6,702 nucleotides of DNA, taken from contig MHDQ01000216.1 of assembly GCA_001803565.1 (NCBI GenBank), positions 1 to 6,702 on the forward strand. Reading direction: 5' to 3'. Shown piece after piece: positions 1-4,051 of the stretch (positions within the stretch are counted from its first letter, which is position 1; each line of letters starts with the position of its first letter). A program made the position numbers and the translations under genes. The stretch is from Nitrospinae bacterium RIFCSPLOWO2_12_FULL_45_22. Lineage in GTDB: Bacteria > 2-12-FULL-45-22. The notes beneath the pieces were generated by a model, which made no database searches, had not been told where the DNA came from, and was given only the letters and a program-made list of their open reading frames with translations.

Positions 1-92
1 TGACCGAAGACCGTCCCCTTTATTCAGATATTGACAGGATATATCAATTGATCAGAAATAACTATCAATTGATTGAAAGCGCCCTATCCTAA
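1..92 (+). CDS. C-terminal end of a probable aromatic amino acid (histidine-type) ammonia-lyase (5' partial)
   Basis: Reading from base 3 gives an open frame of 29 residues, beginning T-E-D-R-P-L-Y-S-D-I, that ends at TAA (90-92). The E-D-R-P-L-x-x-D-I string followed by an amphipathic helix resembles the extreme C-terminus of the histidine/phenylalanine ammonia-lyase (HAL/PAL) family, enzymes that eliminate ammonia from an aromatic amino acid using an MIO cofactor. The catalytic part lies outside the window, so the substrate cannot be judged. The last residues contain a short duplication, YQLIRNN then YQLIESA, encoded by two 11-base copies of tatcaattgat 21 bases apart. This is the only convincing plus-strand gene here and it converges on the minus-strand array. 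The family call rests on a short tail and is moderate. Confidence 0.5.
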   Translation, partial: TEDRPLYSDIDRIYQLIRNNYQLIESALS

Positions 93-280
93 GTTTTCAA
101 GGGACACTCCCCATCTGTACAAGAACTTATTTCTGGTTTATCTTTTTCGTAGATTCCTTACTCCTATAACCCTGCTATTGATGCTATTCAATGATTGGTA
201 TGCCTGAAAGTACTCTATGATTTGTGTGCTCGAAGGCCCCCTTCGCTCGGGGTTAACGGTGAGCCTACGCTACGACGCTA
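93..280. other. intergenic flank at the 3' end of the cassette array
   Basis: No supported gene on either strand. The stretch holds a C/G-rich hairpin-like run (cccc ttcgct cgggg, about 236-252) and a short cluster of the word acgctac next to the attC core (about 265-285). Neither resembles a complete attC site. It is the junction between the ammonia-lyase gene and the last cassette. Confidence 0.4.
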
Positions 281-338
281 CGCTAACGACCTAAATCAGC
301 GGTGGCTATTAGCCATCCGCTGGATTTTCTTGTTAGCC
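281..338 (-). other. attC recombination site of the RelE-like toxin cassette
   Basis: On the minus strand the site runs from GGCTAAC (338-332) to GTTAGCG (287-281). Between them aaatc-c-agcgg-a-tggct pairs with agccaccgctgattt around an aat loop. The left arm has two extra bases (c and a), like the extrahelical bases that orient single-stranded attC recombination. The TAA stop of the toxin lies inside the first box. This site marks the low-coordinate end of the visible array. Confidence 0.82.
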
Positions 339-593
339 CATCTCTTTAATCATTCTTTCATATTCATCATGAGTGCCAATCCATACCCAAATGAAGTCAT
401 TACCATCTTCAACTGCGAGTGCTCTGTGATTCATTCCAGCTCGCACTGACCAAAACTTACCGACTTTTTTAAAATGAAGGGATGGATGTGAAGGATTAAT
501 TTTAAGTAGCTCGAAGTTCTTTTTCGATATCTTTTGGACAGGTTCTGGTAGGTTCTCAAAGCATTTCCAGAAACGGGCTGTTGTCCGATGCAT
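333..593 (-). CDS. RelE/ParE-superfamily (HigB-like) toxin of a type II TA module
   Basis: This 86-residue protein has the compact basic fold signature of RelE-superfamily mRNA interferases. A basic N-terminal helical half (RTTARFWKCFENLPEPVQ) is followed by the strand set F-K-K-V-G-K-F-W-S-V-R and A-L-A-V-E-D-G-N-D-F-I-W-V-W-I-G-T-H-D-E-Y. The final H-D-E-Y-E-R motif is typical of the subgroup. Family members cleave mRNA at the ribosome and are silenced by the partner antitoxin. The ATG directly abuts the antitoxin stop (TAAATG), so translation is coupled. The stop TAA is embedded in the first box of the downstream attC, a hallmark of a tightly packed cassette. No truncation is visible. The family is clear. 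Ribosome-dependent cleavage is inferred from the family. Confidence 0.85.
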   Translation of the reverse strand: MHRTTARFWKCFENLPEPVQKISKKNFELLKINPSHPSLHFKKVGKFWSVRAGMNHRALAVEDGNDFIWVWIGTHDEYERMIKEMG

Positions 594-794
594 TTAAAGT
601 TCCTTGAGCTTTCCCTTCGCTTTTTCATCAAGGGCTTCCCTGATCAGAAAATCCAGTTTTCCTGCCTCTGAATCGGCTTCAATCTGCCTATCCCATTTTT
701 CCCAATCCTTTTCAGAAAACCACTTTCTAAGGCGAATATATTCCTCTTCTGAGAGGGATTCAATTGCGGACTCGATTTCCTCTGCTTTTGACAT
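594..794 (-). CDS. antitoxin of the RelE-like module
   Basis: A 66-residue acidic, helix-rich protein (MSKAEEIESAIESLSEEEY...) without a classical ribbon-helix-helix or Xre motif. It resembles the small uncharacterised antitoxins found immediately upstream of this RelE subgroup. The L-S-x-E-E-Y-x-x-L-R-x-W-F segment probably forms a helical region, and the C-terminal D-F-L-I-x-E-A-L-x-E-K-A-K-G-K-L-K stretch probably wraps the toxin (inference from family behaviour). The start ATG at 794 is preceded by gaaagggggt about ten bases upstream, nearly identical to the ribosome binding site of the VapB-type gene at 2163. Only 18 bases separate it from the stop of the flavodoxin fragment. No strong own promoter was seen, so it may depend on read-through or on a promoter inside that fragment. 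Confidence 0.78.
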   Translation of the reverse strand: MSKAEEIESAIESLSEEEYIRLRKWFSEKDWEKWDRQIEADSEAGKLDFLIREALDEKAKGKLKEL

Positions 795-812
795 ATCTAA
801 TCTACCCCCTTT

Positions 813-1207
813 CTATAAAGCCTTTAAATTCAGTCCAATATCGTAAGCTTGTTTTAGATATTCTGGTTGTTTTAATACCGATCCTTTCTCCATTATATCA
901 CTAAAGGAAAACATATTTAATATTTTAACACCAAGACAACCCAGAAGGCGATTATAAAATTCCACTAATATTTTAGATTCATCATCCACTTTTTTTTGAT
1001 TCATAGGCGTTATAATAATAGCCTTCTTCCCTGCGGTCAATTCCCTGTTCTGTAAATGATAGTAAAAGAAAAGTCTGTCAAGAAATGTTTTCATCAATCC
1101 CGTAACCCCGCACCAGTAAAGAGGAGAAGCAAGTATCATTAATTCTACAGCGTTGATTTGATTACGGACTTCAGTCATAGCATCTTGAAAATTACATTCG
1201 GATTTTC
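813..1207 (-). pseudogene. flavodoxin-family NAD(P)H/FMN reductase, 5' end lost to an IS insertion
   Basis: The open frame encodes about 130 residues matching the C-terminal two thirds of NADPH-dependent FMN reductase / iron-sulfur flavoprotein-like proteins. It shows C-R-K-S-E-C-N-F-Q-D-A-M (the Cys-containing loop), then L-A-S-P-L-Y-W-C-G-V-T-G-L-M-K-T-F-L-D-R-L (flavin-binding strand and the conserved K-x-F-x-D-R helix), then G-K-K-A-I-I-I-T-P. Full-length members are roughly 180-210 residues and start with a G-S-P-R flavin-phosphate loop, which is absent. The lost 5' end coincides with the end of an IS-like sequence (from 1208). That sequence itself encodes the apparent leading residues L-V-K-N-E-G-C from a TTG codon, with a TAA just upstream. 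It is almost certainly non-functional. Confidence 0.8.
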
Positions 1208-1304
1208 GGCATCCTTCATTTTTGACCAAAAGTAGTTAACAGTTTTAAAGAGCAAAGTATTTTTTATGATATTTGGGTGAAAAAATCAATAGTTCAAAGA
1301 ACTT

Positions 1305-1482
1305 TTAAGAGGGTTGATCTACTAAGAGATCAACCCAATGTTGCTTCAATTTTTTACCAGTAAATATCTCAATGGGGGCCTTACCCTTTCTTTTGCCATC
1401 AACGAATCTTCTATGATTATGATAGAACATGATCAGGTTTAGGGCTTCCTGGGTTATATTGCCTTTGCAGGAGTTGAGGTAA
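1305..1482 (-). pseudogene. transposase, C-terminal fragment
   Basis: About 58 residues are transposase-like: Y-L-N-S-C-K-G-N-I-T-Q-E-A-L-N-L-I-M-F-Y-H-N-H-R-R-F, then G-K-R-K-G-K-A-P-I-E-I-F-T-G-K-K, then W-V-D-L-L. The Y-H-N-x-R and G-K-R-x-G-x-x-P-x-E strings are typical of the tail of DDE-type IS transposases, but I cannot name the IS family. The reading frame stays open upstream to an ATG at 1544. Those extra residues (MYIRLTTASSRPRTAADEAG) are translated attC sequence and not native protein. The catalytic DDE core is lost. The stop at 1305 overlaps a perfect hairpin (1311-1336). Confidence 0.65.
1311..1336. other. perfect 10-bp inverted repeat at the transposase 3' end
   Basis: gggttgatct (1311-1320) and agatcaaccc (1327-1336) are exact reverse complements around a 6-base loop. 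On the minus strand the hairpin spans the last codons of the transposase fragment and is not followed by a T-run. It is therefore more likely a folding or end structure of the IS, or a barrier to impinging transcription, than a classical intrinsic terminator. Confidence 0.5.
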
Positions 1483-1534
1483 CGCCCCGCTTCATCCGCC
1501 GCGGTACGCGGTCGGCTGGAAGCGGTTGTTAGGC
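1477..1534 (-). other. attC recombination site of the VapBC cassette
   Basis: On the minus strand it runs from GCCTAAC (1534-1528) to GTTACCT (1483-1477). The arms ccgcttc-c-agccg-a-ccgcg and cgcggcggatgaagcgg pair around a tac loop, leaving unpaired bases on the left arm. The toxin stop is 18 bases upstream. The trailing box departs from GTTRRRY and its continuation is transposase coding sequence. Confidence 0.82.
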
Positions 1535-1552
1535 GGATATACATTACTTAAT

Positions 1553-1939
1553 TTACCACAGCCGATCAACAGGATAGGCATCAAAGGAAGGATCTGCACT
1601 CAGAACAGGAAGCCGCTCAAACATGGACTGCCCGACCAGCAGCCGATCAAATGGATCACGATGGTGAAAAGGCAGCGTGGACACAACAGTAATATGGCCC
1701 ATCTTGATGTCCAGCAATCCAATGCCGTTAATGCTAAGCTGCTGCGGAATAAGCACATCGAAAGGTTGAGCCAAGCTGAGTTTGCCGAGGCTGAGCTTAA
1801 TGGCCATCTCCCAAAGGCTGGCTATGCTGAATAGCTTCTCGTTACTCCTATCTTCGATCAGCGCCCGCGCCTTCTCACTAAGTTTCGGGCTGCCCATGAT
1901 AAACCAAAGGAAGCTATATGTGTCCAGCAAAAGCTTCAT
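1553..1939 (-). CDS. vapC: VapC-type PIN-domain ribonuclease toxin
   Basis: A 128-residue protein of normal length for the VapC family, whose Mg-dependent PIN nucleases cut tRNA or rRNA. The acidic active-site positions are all visible: D6 in M-K-L-L-L-D-T, E44 in S-L-W-E-M-A-I-K, D95 in H-H-R-D-P-F-D-R-L-L (with D98), and D116 in S-A-D. The L-D-T-Y-S-F-L-W opening and the D-P-F-D-R motif place it in the subgroup paired with Phd/YefM antitoxins. Its ATG overlaps the antitoxin stop by four bases (ATGA), giving translational coupling. It appears intact and potentially active. It is followed 18 bases later by its attC site. The specific RNA target cannot be inferred. Confidence 0.92.
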   Translation of the reverse strand: MKLLLDTYSFLWFIMGSPKLSEKARALIEDRSNEKLFSIASLWEMAIKLSLGKLSLAQPFDVLIPQQLSINGIGLLDIKMGHITVVSTLPFHHRDPFDRLLVGQSMFERLPVLSADPSFDAYPVDRLW

Positions 1940-2163
1940 TTCATGTACTCGTTGAAATCCTCGAGCGGATCATCGAAGTCATCGGACATAGTGACTAACC
2001 CTCTCGCGCTCCCAAACTGGGGGCGCGGCTTGGTCTGCGAAAGCGGCGACAATTTAACGACGGGTCGATCGTCTTTCGTAATGACGACTTCTACCCCACT
2101 CATCGCCTCCTCAATCAAATCAGGCAGATGCATCTTTGCCTCATCGATATTTACTTGATGCAT
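1936..2163 (-). CDS. Phd/YefM-family antitoxin (VapB partner)
   Basis: This 75-residue protein begins M-H-Q-V-N-I-D-E-A-K-M-H-L-P-D-L-I-E-E-A, continues with G-V-E-V-V-I-T-K-D-D-R-P-V-V-K-L, and ends in the acidic tail M-S-D-D-F-D-D-P-L-E-D-F. These are the standard Phd/YefM parts: an N-terminal dimeric DNA-binding fold and a disordered C-terminus that occludes the PIN active site, including the recurrent F-D-D-P-L motif. The family normally represses its own operon. The start at 2163 is supported by gaaagggggtt about nine bases upstream, and an extended -10 like sequence lies at 2208-2213. The four-base overlap with the toxin confirms a two-gene unit. Confidence 0.92.
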   Translation of the reverse strand: MHQVNIDEAKMHLPDLIEEAMSGVEVVITKDDRPVVKLSPLSQTKPRPQFGSARGLVTMSDDFDDPLEDFNEYMK

Positions 2164-2207
2164 GATTTACAACCCCCTTTCTCCTACCTCAAGGATGCTA
2201 CTTCACA

Positions 2208-2216
2208 AGTATAACA
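2208..2216 (-). promoter_or_regulatory. extended -10 promoter candidate for the Phd/VapC cassette
   Basis: On the minus strand, TGT-TATACT provides a TGN-extended -10 about 45 bases before the antitoxin start. No good -35 was found at 17 bases. It lies just inside the cassette after the attC core, consistent with a cassette carrying its own promoter. Confidence 0.45.
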
Positions 2217-2250
2217 CACCAAAAGGAAAGGCACTTCAGCGAATAGTTAG

Positions 2251-2311
2251 GCTAAACCACCTCACGCATCAGCGGCGAGCGAAGCGATTCCGCTGGATGC
2301 GGTTGTTAGGC
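2251..2311 (-). other. attC recombination site of the ParE-like cassette
   Basis: The minus-strand site runs from GCCTAAC (2311-2305) to GTTTAGC (2257-2251). The main stem is gcatc-c-agcgg with ccgctgatgc, with one extra c on the left arm, around a longer variable terminal segment (aatcgcttcgctcg). The TGA stop of the toxin frame directly precedes the first box. A second GTTAGGC on the plus strand (2246-2252) overlaps the far end. Confidence 0.8.
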
Positions 2312-2614
2312 TCACTCATCATCTTGTTCAGGTCTGCCCAGCACATCCATGGCTCCATGGATGACAGCCAGAACGTCAATCTGGTCTGCCTTTATGTGGT
2401 AGATGATACGGAAGGAACCTTCGATCACTTCGCGAATCTGGTCAACATCATATTCGGGGACTCTACGGCCTGAGAAAGGGAATTCGGCAATTTGTTGAGA
2501 TCTTCGGGTAAGCCGATCCACCATGCGCCTGGCATATTCGGGCGAATCCTGAGCAATCTAAGCATAGATGGCGCCAAGATGCCCTTCCGCTGTATCGGTC
2601 CAGTGGACTTTCAT
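2312..2614 (-). pseudogene. ParE/RelE-family toxin interrupted by an amber codon
   Basis: The natural start is ATG at 2614, which overlaps the antitoxin stop as ATGA. The frame reads M-K-V-H-W-T-D-T-A-E-G-H-L-G-A-I-Y-A, then TAG (2558-2560), then I-A-Q-D-S-P-E-Y-A-R-R-M-V-D-R-L and on to the end, 100 codons in all. The family normally has an aromatic or other residue in the A-I-Y-x-Y/F-I position, so a single base change of a TAT, TAC or similar codon to TAG is the simplest explanation. The rest is a good ParE-like toxin: F-P-x-S-G-R-x-V-P-E, I-R-E-V-I-E-G-S-F-R-I-I-Y, I-D-V-L-A-V-I-H-G-A. The first 18 residues form the N-terminal strand and helix start, so re-initiation at ATG 2524 (71 codons) would probably not give an active toxin. 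Its antitoxin is intact. Confidence 0.85.
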
Positions 2615-2799
2615 TCCGGTAAACCGTACTTCGCCCGAACCTCTTTCACGTCTTTGGTCCGACCTGCTTTGCTGTCGGCCAATCCGCGCTCAACCGCCTC
2701 CCGGACGTAAATCTCCCGCATGAGATCATCCCATGTGGCGTTTGGTGGCATCCGATCGATGATCCTGTGGGCTTCTTCCTTTTCCATGATTATTGACAT
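2611..2799 (-). CDS. antitoxin of the ParE-like module
   Basis: I chose the ATG at 2799 (62 residues, M-S-I-I-M-E-K-E-E-A-H) because gaaggaga lies seven bases upstream. An upstream alternative start has no such site. The central segment A-T-W-D-D-L-M-R-E-I-Y-V-R-E-A-V-E-R-G-L-A-D-S and the tail V-K-E-V-R-A-K-Y-G-L-P-E match the short helical antitoxins found with ParE/RelE toxins. It is not a recognisable ribbon-helix-helix protein, and its DNA-binding mode is not evident. The stop overlaps the toxin start. Because the toxin is broken, this may now be an orphan antitoxin. Confidence 0.78.
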   Translation of the reverse strand: MSIIMEKEEAHRIIDRMPPNATWDDLMREIYVREAVERGLADSKAGRTKDVKEVRAKYGLPE

Positions 2800-2825
2800 A
2801 GCATTCTCTCCTTCTTTCTTGTCAT

Positions 2826-2854
2826 AGAATAGCACCAAACTGAGCTGACTTCAA
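2826..2854 (-). promoter_or_regulatory. sigma70-like promoter of the ParE-like cassette
   Basis: On the minus strand, TTGAAG (2854-2849) and TATTCT (2831-2826) are separated by exactly 17 bases. The -10 ends 26 bases before the chosen antitoxin ATG, leaving room for the ribosome binding site. Confidence 0.6.
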
Positions 2855-3105
2855 TTTATCCCAAGCCAGTGGGTAAGAGGGAGGCCGTAGCCACCCCTCC
2901 CCGGAGTATCATTGCCTGGCTCCTTCAACACAGTCCCTCTTCCCCTATATTTGCTGAGCGTTGGGCTACCCTAGCTGCATAGCACTCTGAACGAGAGTTC
3001 GAGCAATGACTTCTGTACAGAGACGAATCCGCACAGGTAGGCTTCGGAGTTATTTCATCACCTCCTCACCGTTTAAAAAACTAAGCGAGAATACCCTGCG
3101 TCTCA
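2855..3105. other. unexplained non-coding leader of the ParE-like cassette
   Basis: About 250 bases between the upstream attC and the promoter hold no supported frame on either strand. It is more G+C-rich than the flanks and contains several short inverted repeats: gggagg with cctccc (2879-2901), ggag with ctcc (about 2904-2924), and actct with agagt around gaacg (about 2986-3000). I could not match it to a known RNA family or to a recognisable IS fragment. Confidence 0.4.
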
Positions 3106-3164
3106 CGGGAACGATTGAGTTCAGCCGCCGCTGTAAAGCGGTCGGCTGGAATGAATTGTTAGGC
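3106..3164 (-). other. attC recombination site of the MazF-like cassette
   Basis: The minus-strand site runs from GCCTAAC (3164-3158) to GTTCCCG (3112-3106). The arm cagccg-a-ccgct pairs with agcggcggctg around a ttac loop, with one unpaired base. An outer paired region, aattcattc with gaactcaatc, flanks it. The opening GCCTAACAATTCATTC closely resembles attC sites of mobile-integron aadA-type cassettes (recalled, not searched). The trailing box does not fit GTTRRRY. Confidence 0.85.
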
Positions 3165-3210
3165 TAATTAGCTATATATATCCTTATATTTCTTACTCTG
3201 TCTGTGGGAG

Positions 3211-3546
3211 TTACGTCTTTGGAGAGAATGTATATAATGTCTGCCATAGATTTGTCAGCATGCTTCTATCATAATCTGTAAGTCGTCCTAAACGACGGGA
3301 AATATCATGCTTCTCCAAGCAGGCAATTTTCGCCAGCCGTACCCACGACTCTTTCAATAGGCCACTCATCGACCAGTCTCTCAACCTGCAGTCACCTTGT
3401 CCAGATCGTTCTATTGTGGTTATGGGAGCCAGAACGACATCTGCATCACCGATGTCTAAAACTACGAGAGCAGGGCGTCTCTTCCTCTGGCTAGTGCCGG
3501 ATTGTGGGAAATCTACCAAAACAATGTCTCCAAACTCATAGTTCAT
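3211..3546 (-). CDS. MazF/PemK-family endoribonuclease toxin
   Basis: The 111-residue product from the ATG at 3546 starts M-N-Y-E-F-G-D-I-V-L-V-D-F-P. It carries K-R-R-P-A-L-V-V-L and V-V-L-A-P-I-T-T, then S-W-V-R-L-A-K-I-A-C-L-E, and ends in L-T-D-Y-D-R-x-M-L. This is the CcdB/PemK barrel, whose R-R-P arginine and following threonine region form the ssRNA-cleaving site in MazF proteins. The frame is open further upstream and an ATG at 3549 is better spaced from AGGA, so the start is uncertain by one codon. It overlaps the antitoxin gene by 11 bases. Length and motifs look intact. The attC begins 46 bases after its stop. Confidence 0.88.
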   Translation of the reverse strand: MNYEFGDIVLVDFPQSGTSQRKRRPALVVLDIGDADVVLAPITTIERSGQGDCRLRDWSMSGLLKESWVRLAKIACLEKHDISRRLGRLTDYDRSMLTNLWQTLYTFSPKT

Positions 3547-3730
3547 CATAGATAGCATCCTGATCATCGTATGCTTCTAAGAAGTGCTTCTTTGCCGCTT
3601 CCCGCCAAATGTGATCTTCTTCTCTCTTATCTGAGATGGAGATCTGAATATATGCTCCCGGTTGAACAGAAATCGGTTGACTCAACTCTAAATGCGTTGG
3701 GTCCAAAATCTTTGCATTGATAATCTTCAT
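3536..3730 (-). CDS. antitoxin of the MazF/PemK module
   Basis: A 64-residue protein: M-K-I-I-N-A-K-I-L-D-P-T-H-L-E-L-S-Q-P-I, a short beta segment ending I-Q-I-S-I-S-D, then an acidic helical tail W-R-E-A-A-K-K-H-F-L-E-A-Y-D-D-Q-D-A-I-Y-D-E-L. The first half resembles the strand-turn-strand of AbrB/MazE-like dimers. The tail resembles the small uncharacterised proteins that precede this MazF subgroup in many bacteria. The start at 3730 is fixed by a strong aaaggaggag ribosome binding site. The antitoxin role is inferred from position and overlap. Confidence 0.78.
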   Translation of the reverse strand: MKIINAKILDPTHLELSQPISVQPGAYIQISISDKREEDHIWREAAKKHFLEAYDDQDAIYDEL

Positions 3731-3781
3731 TGATTACTCCTCCTTTAAAATTCAAGATCCGATCCCACATATATTCTTTTA

Positions 3782-3810
3782 AATCTAGCTTTTTTGTTCT
3801 CCTTTGTCTA
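3782..3810 (-). promoter_or_regulatory. sigma70-like promoter of the MazF-type cassette
   Basis: The minus strand shows TAGACA (3810-3805), a 17-base A-rich spacer and TAGATT (3787-3782). The -10 ends about 51 bases before the antitoxin ATG. Confidence 0.5.
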
Positions 3811-4051
3811 GAAATATGTATATGTAAAGGAATGTTTCAATACTCAAACTGTACGAATTGCCGTTGGCCACATGAACATCCAACTGTAATATACTGATCT
3901 TTAGAACTACCATGTGCAGATTTCTCACTAGCGTATACCCGTTTAAGTGGTTTTTCGGCTTGTGTCTGTTATTATTGGAAAAATAACGGAGAGAGCCAGG
4001 TTAATCAGAGTTAATCAGGGATATTCCCCATAGGTAGCTCCCCATGTGTAC
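3811..4051. other. gene-free junction between the array and the host operon
   Basis: No supported gene. It contains a GTTATT/AATAAC inverted repeat (about 3969-3988) and a tandem pair of gttaatcag words (about 4000-4020). It also has ccccat repeated at about 4026 and 4042, resembling sequence at 104-121 beyond the opposite array end. One minus-strand GTTGGAT (3884-3878) fits the GTTRRRY core, but nothing else there looks like attI. Confidence 0.4.

Larger units (their letters stand above)
1208..1482. mobile_element. insertion-sequence remnant: one terminal repeat plus the transposase 3' part
   Basis: The outer end, ggcatccttcattttt then gaccaaaagtagttaac (1208-1240), matches the reverse complement of the right end of the 5061-5264 MITE in 31 of 33 positions. 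Weaker similarity (about 16 of 22) continues to about 1262. A minus-strand transposase C-terminus ends at 1305, about 97 bases inside that end, which is normal spacing for an IS. The outer end abuts the broken flavodoxin gene, and the inner side stops at the GTT core of an attC at 1483. About 275 bases of IS survive. The other end and most of the transposase are missing. Confidence 0.65.
281..3730 (-). mobile_element. integron-type cassette array without integrase (CALIN) carrying four toxin-antitoxin cassettes
   Basis: Four sites of 58-61 bases share one architecture on the minus strand: an RYYYAAC-like box (GCCTAAC three times, GGCTAAC once), a 40-50 base imperfect inverted repeat with unpaired bases on one side, and a GTT-starting box. 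All face the same way and each lies 0-47 bases after the stop of a minus-strand toxin gene, as expected of integron cassettes (gene then attC). No integrase gene or convincing attI is visible. In the usual layout it would lie on the high-coordinate side, where an unrelated membrane-protein gene is found instead. TA modules are well known in large chromosomal cassette arrays, where they are thought to prevent array loss. The array is interrupted at 813-1482 by a flavodoxin fragment and an IS remnant. Site folding was judged by eye. Confidence 0.82.

Noticed and set aside
195-449. 84-codon plus-strand open frame
   Set aside because: It crosses the attC site and the toxin gene on the opposite strand, and has no family features.
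795-840. TTGGAC/TATAGA promoter for the RelE-type antitoxin
   Set aside because: The spacing is about 15 bases and the -10 would place the start site inside the ribosome binding site.
1484-1544. N-terminal residues of the transposase frame (MYIRLTTASSRPR...)
   Set aside because: These codons are the attC sequence read through, not native transposase.
2246-2252. Extra plus-strand GTTAGGC next to the ParE-cassette attC
   Set aside because: No second stem follows it. It overlaps the neighbouring box and is best treated as part of the same region.
281-3164. CRISPR array interpretation of the repeated GTTAGGC boxes
   Set aside because: The repeats are short, widely spaced by whole genes, and have the paired-box attC form.
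3878-3884. GTTGGAT on the minus strand as a possible attI core before the mazF cassette
   Set aside because: A GTTRRRY match is expected by chance in about 1 kb of one strand, and no flanking attI structure or integrase is present.
3969-3988. GTTATT...AATAAC hairpin as a terminator of the haem-protein gene
   Set aside because: The stem is only six A/T-rich pairs and no T-run follows on the minus strand.
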